Positions 1 through 8,915 of a DNA stretch of 64,000 nt are shown piece by piece. The notes under the pieces were generated by a model. The model saw only the letters and a program-made list of their open reading frames with translations. It did no database searches and was not told where the DNA came from. This DNA comes from [Flexibacter] sp. ATCC 35208 (lineage in GTDB: Bacteria; Bacteroidota; Bacteroidia; Chitinophagales; Chitinophagaceae). Position 1 is the first letter of the stretch. Every line of letters starts with the position of its first letter. Made by a program: the position numbers and the translations under genes. Where the stretch lies: positions 1-64,000 of the forward strand of contig NZ_MTKN01000020.1 of NCBI RefSeq assembly GCF_001975825.1. Reading direction: 5' to 3'.

Positions 1-5
1 AACTT

Positions 6-37
6 CTTCAGTGCCCTCATTCTTCAGTGCCCTCATT
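6..37. repeat. 16-bp tandem direct repeat, two copies
   Basis: The 16-mer cttcagtgccctcatt occurs at 6-21 and is repeated without a gap at 22-37. It lies just after the stop of the minus-strand tryptophan dioxygenase gene. The window begins here, so further copies to the left cannot be excluded. No function is visible. Confidence 0.8.
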
Positions 38-55
38 ATAAGTTGCGGCCTTTTT

Positions 56-976
56 TTATAATTCCTTTCCCCAGTTGTCCATTTCTTCTTCTGTCAATAA
101 TTCCGGGAAGAAAACAATACGTTTATTGCGGGGAGGCAGGTATTTCTGCCAGTTGGTTCCACCAGTAGCAGCTATATCTTCCGGCTTGCGGTTCAGGTAG
201 CGCACAGCTGATTTATAGTGCATGAGTGGCCAGCGAACATTGATATTCGTATCATACTCCTTCAACAGCGGTATGAGCTCCTGCTGGTCTTCCGGAGACA
301 ACCGGCGATACTGTGCCTGTATGTTATTATCCTTGTAACGAGTGGCCAGTTGCAGGAACTCGTTCATGTATTTCAACTCAAACTGCCTGAGGGTAAGGGT
401 TTTCTTACCTGTAGACAATTCAGTAGCCCCACTTCGCCAGTAGATCTTTTCCAGTACCTGATCCAACTCAGTTTCTTTTAGGTCCGCGCGCTGTGGTTGA
501 TAGACCAGGTTGACCAGGTTTGTGGAGCAGATCTCAATTTTCCTGAATTGGCCACTCTGGAAGCCGGAAGCCGGTAACAGGGCCATTCGGAACTGCAGGA
601 ACTGATCTTTGTCCATACCATCTACCATGATCTCAAAAGAGTTGATCAGGTTACGGAAGTAATTGTTGATCCTTTTGAGTTGTGTTTGAAAGCCTGCTAC
701 AGTCAGCGTTGGTGCAAAGCTGATTTGCTCAATAGCCTGGAGCGCGAGTTTAAAATACAGTTCAGTGATCTGGTGATAAATGATAAAGATGTTCTCATCC
801 GGGATGGGGGTACGGGGATGCTGAAGGTTAAGTAGAACGTCGAGCTGGATATAATCCCAATAGGTGAGGTAATCTGCATAGAGCAGCCCATCCAGATAGG
901 AAGACAGGTCCTGGCCCATAGCAGCATACTTCTCTTCAAGACGCTTGATCTTGTCAGTAATTTCTGTTGTAACCAT
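56..976 (-). CDS. kynA: Tryptophan 2,3-dioxygenase family protein
   Basis: Predicted cytoplasmic heme enzyme that opens the indole ring of L-tryptophan to give N-formylkynurenine, the first step of the kynurenine pathway. The 306-aa protein carries the family signatures: YHQITELYFKLAL, whose His is the likely heme ligand, at about residues 67-79; ASGFQSGQFR near residue 136; and a C-terminal GGTNWQKYLPP segment. Length is usual for the bacterial family. An Lrp/AsnC regulator gene on the same strand lies 77 bp upstream and may respond to an amino acid. No other kynurenine-pathway gene is in the window. The family call is firm; substrate is inferred from family. Confidence 0.9.
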   Translation of the reverse strand: MVTTEITDKIKRLEEKYAAMGQDLSSYLDGLLYADYLTYWDYIQLDVLLNLQHPRTPIPDENIFIIYHQITELYFKLALQAIEQISFAPTLTVAGFQTQLKRINNYFRNLINSFEIMVDGMDKDQFLQFRMALLPASGFQSGQFRKIEICSTNLVNLVYQPQRADLKETELDQVLEKIYWRSGATELSTGKKTLTLRQFELKYMNEFLQLATRYKDNNIQAQYRRLSPEDQQELIPLLKEYDTNINVRWPLMHYKSAVRYLNRKPEDIAATGGTNWQKYLPPRNKRIVFFPELLTEEEMDNWGKEL

Positions 977-1053
977 AAATATGTATATGAATTTAGAAGT
1001 CCCCTCCCCTGCCTTTTACAGCTGACGGGAAGGGGAAAATATCATGGGGCTGC

Positions 1054-1521
1054 CTATTCCACAACGTTGATCGTTCTATAAAAGCTTTCTTCCAGAGAAA
1101 TTAATGTCTCGGTGCGTTCAATGCCTTTGATCTTCTGTAATTCATCATGGAGTATGCGGCGAAGTTGTGTAATGTCTTTACAGATTATCTCTGCAAACAT
1201 GCTATAGCTACCAGTTGTATAGTTCAAGCGTACCATTTCAGGTATCTTACGCAATTCCTTGGCCACAGTGTCGTACATGGAGCTTTTTTCAAGGTAAATA
1301 CCGATAAAAGCAATTACGTCGTAGCCGATCATTTTTAAATCTACGTGTAATTTTGTACCTTTAACGATACCCAGTTCTTGTAGCTTCTTCATTCTAACGT
1401 GGATCGTGCCACCGGAAACGAAAAGCTTCTTTCCGAGGTCAGCGTAGGAGATTTCTGCATTATGCATCATTTCACTGATGATCTGCAAATCGAGTTTGTC
1501 AATATTCAAATTGTGGCTCAT
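1054..1521 (-). CDS. Lrp/AsnC family transcriptional regulator
   Basis: 155-aa regulator with an N-terminal winged helix-turn-helix (LDLQIISEMMHNAEISYADL, about residues 11-30, then a recognition helix near VSGGTIHVRMKKLQELGIV) and a C-terminal RAM ligand-binding domain (about residues 70-150). Members form octamers or hexadecamers and sense amino acids. It lies upstream of, and on the same strand as, the tryptophan dioxygenase gene, so tryptophan or another amino acid is a plausible effector; this is inference. Its upstream region is very AT-rich, with the palindrome CAAATATTTG (1559-1568) and a GAAAA/TTTTC inverted repeat just beyond, which resemble Lrp-type autoregulatory sites. Confidence 0.9.
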   Translation of the reverse strand: MSHNLNIDKLDLQIISEMMHNAEISYADLGKKLFVSGGTIHVRMKKLQELGIVKGTKLHVDLKMIGYDVIAFIGIYLEKSSMYDTVAKELRKIPEMVRLNYTTGSYSMFAEIICKDITQLRRILHDELQKIKGIERTETLISLEESFYRTINVVE

Positions 1522-1604
1522 TTTTACAATTTGTTTTTGAATGCATTAAAATTACATGCAAATATTTGAAAAATATCGAATTTTCAAAATTTTTTCTTAA
1601 AAAA

Positions 1605-1636
1605 TTTGCAAGAAAACCGTTATGTCTTTAGATTTG
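1605..1636 (+). promoter_or_regulatory. Bacteroidota-type promoter for the tRNA-like RNA
   Basis: TTTG at 1605-1608 and TAGATTTG at 1629-1636 are separated by 20 bp. This matches the Bacteroidota housekeeping promoter form TTTG-N19/21-TAnnTTTG. Transcription would start near 1643 and run toward the tRNA-like RNA and the terminator at 1875-1907. No protein start fits between them. Confidence 0.65.
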
Positions 1637-1721
1637 CATCATAATAATCATTCAAAACAACACCGACGTCAAATAAACGGGGCCGGAATTGAAAAAAAGA
1701 GAGTGAGAAGTTCTTAAATAT

Positions 1722-1866
1722 TGTGGGGTGATGAAATTTGGCAGACATGCCCTCTTGTCTCGGGGGTTGGGAGTCCAGGATAAACACAGCATAATGGGTT
1801 GACCACTAATCTTATTTGTGCTGCGGCTAACTGCCCAGTGGAGGTTCGAGCCCTCCCCCTACAGCC
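1722..1866 (+). ncRNA. tRNA-like RNA with leucine-type D-arm, odd anticodon loop and 73-nt variable arm
   Basis: The stretch folds as a tRNA. The acceptor is 7 bp (1722-1728 with 1857-1863, one G-U pair). U8-G9 is followed by a 3-bp D-stem whose loop resembles bacterial tRNA-Leu (AAATTTGGCAGA). The anticodon stem is 5 bp (1750-1754/1762-1766), and the T-arm GGAGG-TTCGAGC-CCTCC lies at 1840-1856. Oddities: the anticodon loop reads TTGTCTC, giving GUC (Asp) with a pyrimidine at 37; the discriminator would be G; CCA is not encoded; and the variable arm is 73 nt instead of about 15, itself foldable into stacked helices (1768-1771/1834-1837, 1772-1775/1825-1828, 1787-1794/1816-1823). It has its own promoter and terminator. 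It may be a divergent tRNA, a decayed tRNA or a tRNA-derived regulatory RNA. Confidence 0.6.
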
Positions 1867-1874
1867 TTGGTTTA

Positions 1875-1907
1875 AAGCTGTTCCGTTCACGCGGGACAGC
1901 TTTTTTG
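1875..1907 (+). terminator. Intrinsic terminator after the tRNA-like RNA
   Basis: A 10-bp stem (1875-1884 with 1893-1902, one G-U pair) with an 8-nt loop is followed by a T-run. It ends the RNA transcript before trmB. Confidence 0.85.
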
Positions 1908-2003
1908 TTTTTAGGCCCTTTAGAGCCAGCCGCTGGCCTTTCTACTCCTTTTTATATCTTCTGCCGAAGGCAGATACAGTTAATCTATTATTTTTGCACC
2001 CAA

Positions 2004-2711
2004 ATGGGACAAAAAAAATTACAACGTTTCGCCGAAATTGAGACATTCCCGAATGTACTGATCTATCCGGAAGGCATGCCGGGCCAGTGGCAGTCATTCT
2101 ATAAGAATACCAATCCCCTGACACTGGAACTTGCCTGTGGCAAGGGAGATTATACTATTGGGCTCGCCAGACGCTTCCCGGAAAGAAACTTCCTGGGCGT
2201 AGACCTGAAAGGTAACCGCATATGGAGAGGTGCCAAGACTGCTATTGATGAGAATATCAATAACACCGCCTTCCTCCGTACCCAGATCGATAAGCTCAAC
2301 AATTATTTCGTGCCGGGAGAAATCAGTGAAATCTGGATCACCTTCCCTGATCCATTTCTTCGTCAGTCCAAATCAAAGAAAAGACTGACCCATCCGAAGT
2401 TTTTACAATTATATCAACCACTCCTGGCGCCAGGTGGCACCATCAATCTGAAAACAGACTCCCCGGAGCTGTACGCCTTTACCCAGGAAGTGATCGAACA
2501 TAGTGGCTGTACTTTAATAGAAGACATTCCCGATATTTATTCTTTAGGTGAAGTACCTGCCCTTTTACAAATTCAGACGTATTACGAAAAAATGCACCTG
2601 GAGAACGGCAGAACCATCCGCTATCTCAAATTCAGACTACCGGAACAACCGATGGACTGGAAGTCTATAAAATTACCATCTGATGCAACCCCAGCTGAAG
2701 GAGGGAATTGA
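2004..2711 (+). CDS. trmB: tRNA (guanine-N7-)-methyltransferase
   Basis: SAM-dependent enzyme that makes m7G46 in the variable loop of tRNAs. The 235-aa protein has the SAM site LELACGKGDYTIGLA (about residues 33-47), the GVDLKGNR strand end, and the family motif ITFPDPF (about residues 111-117) that binds tRNA and catalyses. The reading frame is open far upstream, but that part crosses the RNA gene and its terminator, so the ATG at 2004 (MGQKKLQRF) is chosen; a TATTTTTG -7 element at 1989-1996 sits just before it. The DUF5522 gene overlaps its 3' end by 29 bp in another frame. Confidence 0.93.
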   Translation: MGQKKLQRFAEIETFPNVLIYPEGMPGQWQSFYKNTNPLTLELACGKGDYTIGLARRFPERNFLGVDLKGNRIWRGAKTAIDENINNTAFLRTQIDKLNNYFVPGEISEIWITFPDPFLRQSKSKKRLTHPKFLQLYQPLLAPGGTINLKTDSPELYAFTQEVIEHSGCTLIEDIPDIYSLGEVPALLQIQTYYEKMHLENGRTIRYLKFRLPEQPMDWKSIKLPSDATPAEGGN

Positions 2712-2886
2712 TTTTTACTATAATGAAGATGGGTATGTAGTACTTACAGCCGCTTTCCTCCTAAAAAGAGGATATTGCTGCGGCAATGGATGCAGACACT
2801 GCCCATACGATTACGAAAAAGTACCGGAACCCCGCAGAAATGATCTGCTCGCTGCCCGGAAGTTAAATAATGAAGAAAAAGGCTGA
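2683..2886 (+). CDS. DUF5522 family small cysteine protein
   Basis: 67-aa protein with the hallmark run KRGYCCGNGCRHCPYDY (about residues 28-44), typical of the uncharacterised DUF5522 family of Bacteroidota and some Proteobacteria. The four cysteines (CC-x3-C-x2-C) could bind zinc or a cluster; this is inference. It starts inside the end of trmB (overlap 2683-2711), so the two are probably translationally coupled, which hints at a link to tRNA or RNA metabolism. No function is known to me. Confidence 0.85.
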   Translation: MQPQLKEGIDFYYNEDGYVVLTAAFLLKRGYCCGNGCRHCPYDYEKVPEPRRNDLLAARKLNNEEKG

Positions 2887-2908
2887 CCTCGACAGTCTTT
2901 TTCTTTTA

Positions 2909-2926
2909 TTGGCACGGAAAGTGCCC
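2909..2926 (+). promoter_or_regulatory. Possible sigma-54-like -24/-12 element
   Basis: TTGGCACG-GAAA-GTGCC fits the -24 half of the sigma-54 consensus completely and keeps GC at the -12 position with the correct 12-bp phasing. It is also a small inverted repeat (GGCAC/GTGCC), so it could instead be an RNA hairpin after the DUF5522 gene. A start near 2936 would precede the IPExxxVDY gene. Confidence 0.35.
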
Positions 2927-3044
2927 GATAAGTGTGACAAATCCGTAACCTTAAAAGGTGTACATTGGCGTCCGCCGGGAAAAATGGTTTATAACAATGA
3001 GAGACGCTGTTGAACATCAACCTTCTACTAGTCAACCTACTAGC

Positions 3045-3488
3045 ATGTCAGTACTCAAATTAAAACTGGATCAGGACCAATTAGTGGAAGATTTCTTCGA
3101 GTCGACCCATCTGATTGGCATCGTGTCTTCTGCGCGGGATTATCAGGTGTGCTGGCAGGTAAATCGGGATCTGCACTACGACTTCAGAGTTAACAATTCT
3201 CTGGAGATCAACCTGACTAAAAATCAGCGGTCGTTTTACTTCAGTGTGTTTGAATTTGAAGAACCGACCAAATCGGCGGCACATTATTTTTATAATAATC
3301 ACTGCCAGGCTGAATTCCTGCTCCCTGAGCTAAAAAATGTAGATTATCTCTGGTTGATTAAAGGAGATTACTACCAGCTGCAGGATGTCAAAAAATTAAT
3401 CGGACAATTACGTCATGTAGAGCCAGTACAATTAGTATCTTTATTGGATATTAGAAAGCTCGAAAATAAGATGAACCTCATCTTTTAA
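3045..3488 (+). CDS. IPExxxVDY family protein
   Basis: Protein of about 147 aa belonging to the Bacteroidota-restricted family named for its IPExxxVDY motif, here LPELKNVDYLW at about residues 98-108. There is no signal peptide and no catalytic motif I can identify, and function is unknown. The frame is open further upstream (possible ATG at 2997, or from 2958); I prefer the ATG at 3045 because homologous proteins begin close to an MSVLKLKLD-like segment, but no strong ribosome site decides this. It stands between the trmB/DUF5522 pair and the pterin dehydratase gene on the same strand. Confidence 0.8.
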   Translation: MSVLKLKLDQDQLVEDFFESTHLIGIVSSARDYQVCWQVNRDLHYDFRVNNSLEINLTKNQRSFYFSVFEFEEPTKSAAHYFYNNHCQAEFLLPELKNVDYLWLIKGDYYQLQDVKKLIGQLRHVEPVQLVSLLDIRKLENKMNLIF

Positions 3489-3568
3489 CCGGAAATTGCC
3501 GGGTTTCCTCACCGAATCACACTATTGCATGAACACTTTAATTGTTTCATGATTAAAATCTTTTTGTT

Positions 3569-3799
3569 ATGTGGCAAGAGAAAAACAATCAATTATATCG
3601 TGCCTTTACATTCAAAGACTTTACAGAAGCATTCTCATTTATGACAAAAGTGGCACTGATAGCTGAAAAAATGGATCATCACCCCAATTGGAACAATGTC
3701 TATAATAAGGTGGAGATTTATCTGAGCACGCATGATGCCGGAGACACCGTCACCGACAAAGACCATGCGCTGGCAAAAGCTATTGATGGTTGCCTATAA
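3569..3799 (+). CDS. phhB: 4a-hydroxytetrahydrobiopterin dehydratase (pterin-4a-carbinolamine dehydratase)
   Basis: 76-aa enzyme that dehydrates 4a-hydroxytetrahydropterin, recycling the cofactor of aromatic amino acid hydroxylases. The family active-site pattern is present: EKMDHHPNWNNVYNKVEI followed by THDAGDTVTDKD (about residues 33-64), including the paired histidines. Length is slightly short because the N-terminus is compact. No phenylalanine hydroxylase gene is in the window. A sensor kinase gene begins 16 bp downstream. Confidence 0.88.
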   Translation: MWQEKNNQLYRAFTFKDFTEAFSFMTKVALIAEKMDHHPNWNNVYNKVEIYLSTHDAGDTVTDKDHALAKAIDGCL

Positions 3800-3815
3800 A
3801 TTTTATACTTAAACA

Positions 3816-5891
3816 GTGATTCGGATCTTTTTCTTATTACTGTTGTTTTGTTACTCCAATAAAGCCCTGGGCAGTTTAACAGCAAAAGACACACTGGCAG
3901 CAGATTTTGATAATCTTCCGCCAGCTCTGGATCTGCGGCCCTGGTTGCTGAGCATGGAAGATGTGGGGGAGCAGGTAACACCACAACAGATACCTAATTT
4001 GCATTTCAACCACAACGTTTCTCTTTTCCACGACTCAAAAAAGAACAATGGAAAAGGTCACGATTGCTGGCTTCGGCTATCCGTAAAAAATACCGGTAGT
4101 GAAGATTCTGTATTGGCCCTCTTTGCAGGGTGGCATGATCATATGTACTGGTACGTACAGGAAGGCCAGCAACTAAAATTGCTGGTTCAGACCGGTATGA
4201 TGCTGGACAAAGACAACATTCGCCGCTGGGAACATTATGCTTTTCCTGTGAATGTGCCCCCCGGGCAAACACGTACTTTCTATTTACATATCAACAACCA
4301 GTTCTTTAACGAGAACCCACTCATGCCTGTATTGTACGACGCTATGCAATACAATAACTTCCGGAACGCTACTGTGGCACACTTCCATAAAGAAGCAGCC
4401 ATGATCTTTATGCTGCTGGGCATGTTGCTGGTATGTCTTACCATTGCGATCATCAATTATATTCAATTACCGGATCGCTCGTATCTGTATTTTGCTGCAT
4501 ACATGCTGGGGTTAATTTTATTTTTTGCCCTGCGGCTGGATAGTAAACCCTATCAGCTATCCGTGTTTTACAGCTGGCCCATGTTGAAATATTACTGGGA
4601 TGTGCCGGCGCTATTATTCTGTTTTTATCTCATGTACCTGGCCTTTGGAAAATCCTTCCTCAACCTGCAGGAGCGGTATCCCTTTATGGAAAGGTTGTTC
4701 AATATATTTGCCTCCTGTATTGGAGGTATTATTATCATTTGTTTTTACTGTATCGCCAGGAGATTGTACCAGGTGCCTGGCATGATCTACAGCTATATAT
4801 ATCTAGCCACTCTCCTCCCCTTGCTGGCGGTATTCGCAGCACTGGCCAAGCGCTCCCGCCATCATCCATTGGTACGGTTTTTCCTCTTTGGATCCCTCTG
4901 TTTTTATATGGCCAGCTTTGGCTCCTTCCTCATGCTGATACGTCCTCTGGGACTGCTCAGTGCACTGGGGGAACTGTCTGCCCCTTCGCTGCTCATCATT
5001 GTAGGGGTATTGCTGCAATCTATGTTCTTCCTGGCAGGCCTCAGTTATCGCAATAAACTGGTGCACCATGAAAGAACCCGTACACAGGAGCTGCTGATCA
5101 AACAGCTGAATAAAAACAAAGAACTTCAGCATAAGCTGAATGAGCAACTGGAAGAACTGGTAAAAGAACAGACGACAGAAATTCTCCGTAAGAAACAGGA
5201 GCTGGAAGAACAACGGAAAATACACCTGGAAACAGAGTACGATAAAAAACTGACGGAGATAGAACTGAAGGCCATCCGCGCGCAGATCAATCCACACTTT
5301 ATTTTCAATTGTCTCAATTCCATACAGCTGTTTGTCATGCAGCGGGATTATGAATATGCACAGAAGTATTTGTCTGATTTTTCTTACCTGATCAGGAAAA
5401 CATTAGATTTTTCAAGACGCAATTTCATATCATTAGCAGATGAAATTGCGTATCTGAATACCTACCTGGGTCTTGAAAAGATGCGGTTTGAAAATAAGAT
5501 GGAATATGAGCTGCAGGTAGATCCGCTCATCGCCACAGCAGAACTGGAAATACCGGCTATGCTGCTACAGCCGTATGTAGAAAATGCGGTAAAATATGGG
5601 ATGACAAATTCCCGTGACCATATCGGCCACTTATTGATACAGTTTAATCAGGTAGCGCCGGACATGCTGGAATGCCTGATTGATGACAACGGTATTGGTA
5701 TAAACAGGTCTAAGTCCATGCGTACATTGCCGAAGCATCATCAGTCCTCCGGCATGGAGATCAGCTCTAACCGTGCAGAGTTGCTCAACAAGATGTACAA
5801 CACGGGAATTCACATAGACATCATTGATAAATCGGATAAAAATTCTTTGGAAAGTGGTACTATTGTGCGGATACTTATTCCCCAATTGTAG
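3816..5891 (+). CDS. 7TM-DISM sensor histidine kinase of the LytS/YehU type
   Basis: 691-aa membrane kinase. In order: signal peptide (about 1-20), extracellular 7TMR-DISMED2-type domain (about 35-165), seven-helix 7TMR-DISM membrane domain (about 190-410), a long coiled coil (about 415-485), and a His_kinase domain with the phospho-acceptor in AQINPHFIFNCLNSIQ (His494) followed by an HATPase_c domain with PYVENAVKYG and DDNGIG. Such kinases sense extracellular ligands, possibly carbohydrates, and phosphorylate LytTR regulators. The start is GTG at 3816. The LytTR regulator follows after 24 bp, so the pair forms an operon. Confidence 0.9.
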   Translation: MIRIFFLLLLFCYSNKALGSLTAKDTLAADFDNLPPALDLRPWLLSMEDVGEQVTPQQIPNLHFNHNVSLFHDSKKNNGKGHDCWLRLSVKNTGSEDSVLALFAGWHDHMYWYVQEGQQLKLLVQTGMMLDKDNIRRWEHYAFPVNVPPGQTRTFYLHINNQFFNENPLMPVLYDAMQYNNFRNATVAHFHKEAAMIFMLLGMLLVCLTIAIINYIQLPDRSYLYFAAYMLGLILFFALRLDSKPYQLSVFYSWPMLKYYWDVPALLFCFYLMYLAFGKSFLNLQERYPFMERLFNIFASCIGGIIIICFYCIARRLYQVPGMIYSYIYLATLLPLLAVFAALAKRSRHHPLVRFFLFGSLCFYMASFGSFLMLIRPLGLLSALGELSAPSLLIIVGVLLQSMFFLAGLSYRNKLVHHERTRTQELLIKQLNKNKELQHKLNEQLEELVKEQTTEILRKKQELEEQRKIHLETEYDKKLTEIELKAIRAQINPHFIFNCLNSIQLFVMQRDYEYAQKYLSDFSYLIRKTLDFSRRNFISLADEIAYLNTYLGLEKMRFENKMEYELQVDPLIATAELEIPAMLLQPYVENAVKYGMTNSRDHIGHLLIQFNQVAPDMLECLIDDNGIGINRSKSMRTLPKHHQSSGMEISSNRAELLNKMYNTGIHIDIIDKSDKNSLESGTIVRILIPQL

Positions 5892-5915
5892 GCCAACTAC
5901 TACGCTTTAGACTTT

Positions 5916-6671
5916 ATGATAAAGGCCGTAATTATAGATGACGAGCGCAATAGCCGGGACATCATTTCCCTGATGCTGGAAAAGTATTGTCCTCATGTAG
6001 AAATTGTTGCTACTGCTTCTGACTGTGCTGATGGTATAGCTACCATCCGGGAATTCCAGCCCGAGCTGGTTTTTCTCGACCTTGAAATGCCTGATGGAAC
6101 CGGGTTTGATGTATTACTGGGCACACAGAACGTACCACTGTTTGAAGCGGTGTTTGTCACTGCATTTGAAAAAAAATTCCTGCATACGATCCGTTTCAGC
6201 GAAGTGGAAATTATTTTAAAACCAATAGATCGGGAAAGTCTCACTACAGCCATCGCTATTATCGGTGCACGACTGGCAGCTGGCAAAAGTAAAGACAGAT
6301 ACAAAGTACTGCTGGCTAATTTTAACAAGGGCCGGAATACAAGTCTGGAACTGGTATTGCCACAGTCGGAAGGAGATGATACCACCATCGCTTTATCTGC
6401 CATTACTTACCTGGAAGCACTAGGCGATAAGACATTGTTTTACCTGGATGATCATCACCAGGTGCAGGCCAACAGGCCATTCCGATACTATGCAGATCTA
6501 TTCAGCACCTTACGATTTTACCAGGTCAATAATCTACAGATAGCGCAGATGAGTCAGATCAGCCATGTAAGTACAGAAGGTGGAAATGTAATGATGAGAA
6601 ATGGTGTGACACTGGAAGTAGCAGAACGACGAAAAAAAGATCTACTCTTACACTTAAAACAGTATAAATAA
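5916..6671 (+). CDS. LytTR-family response regulator
   Basis: 251-aa regulator with an N-terminal receiver domain (acidic pocket DDE at 8-10, phospho-acceptor Asp55 in FLDLEMPDG, conserved Lys in LKPIDRE) and a C-terminal LytTR DNA-binding domain (about residues 145-248, including FYQVNNLQIAQMSQI). It is the cognate partner of the upstream LytS-type kinase. Targets are not evident from the sequence. A strong bidirectional terminator follows directly after its stop. Confidence 0.92.
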   Translation: MIKAVIIDDERNSRDIISLMLEKYCPHVEIVATASDCADGIATIREFQPELVFLDLEMPDGTGFDVLLGTQNVPLFEAVFVTAFEKKFLHTIRFSEVEIILKPIDRESLTTAIAIIGARLAAGKSKDRYKVLLANFNKGRNTSLELVLPQSEGDDTTIALSAITYLEALGDKTLFYLDDHHQVQANRPFRYYADLFSTLRFYQVNNLQIAQMSQISHVSTEGGNVMMRNGVTLEVAERRKKDLLLHLKQYK

Positions 6672-6700
6672 AAAAGCATCCCGGTTGGGATGCTTTTTTA
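6671..6700. terminator. Bidirectional terminator between lytTR gene and rho
   Basis: A perfect 12-bp stem (6671-6682 with 6687-6698) around a GGTT loop, with A/T runs on both sides, serves the converging regulator and rho genes. Confidence 0.88.
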
Positions 6701-6718
6701 TTTATGGTTGGGAGTTAC

Positions 6719-8464
<1,746 letters not shown>

Positions 8465-8915
8465 CGTGTGTTGTCAAATTTTAGAAGTGTTGCAAGGTGG
8501 GTACCACTACATACCAACATACACCAATTACAAAATAATTGTTTTTTGAGTCCAATAAATTTAATCTGGTTATTAAATCTGATAGGGAATGTTGAGTTTA
8601 GGACTGCTGATGAAGATGTGAATTTGAACTTAATCAGACAGATTGTAACGCAAGATTAAAACAACTTTCGCTATTATCCAAAAAAAAAGCAGGTTCCAAA
8701 ATGCCTGTAATCCGGCCCTGAGGCCCCTTGGAGAGCAGTTTCAGGGAGGAAAACACCGGCCCACAGCCTGTCTTCGGATATGGTCCCACTTATTGCCCGC
8801 AACTTTCCTGCCAAATCGGGGATAACAGTATTTTTCCACATTTAACATTTTATTTGGAAAAGGGCGCAGAATCACCCTTATCACTTAAATTTGCAATCCT
8901 AAAATTTACATTAAT
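8465..8915. other. Divergent intergenic region between rho and asnS
   Basis: This 451-bp stretch has no convincing gene. It holds the untranslated leaders of rho (minus) and asnS (plus). A TAAATTTG -7 element at 8886-8893 lies about 23 bp before the asnS start. I see no T-box or known riboswitch structure. Confidence 0.6.

Noticed and set aside
1818..2003. N-terminal extension of trmB (62 extra codons)
   Set aside because: The extension runs through the tRNA-like RNA and its terminator, has no family homology, and a canonical start with a -7 element lies at 2004.
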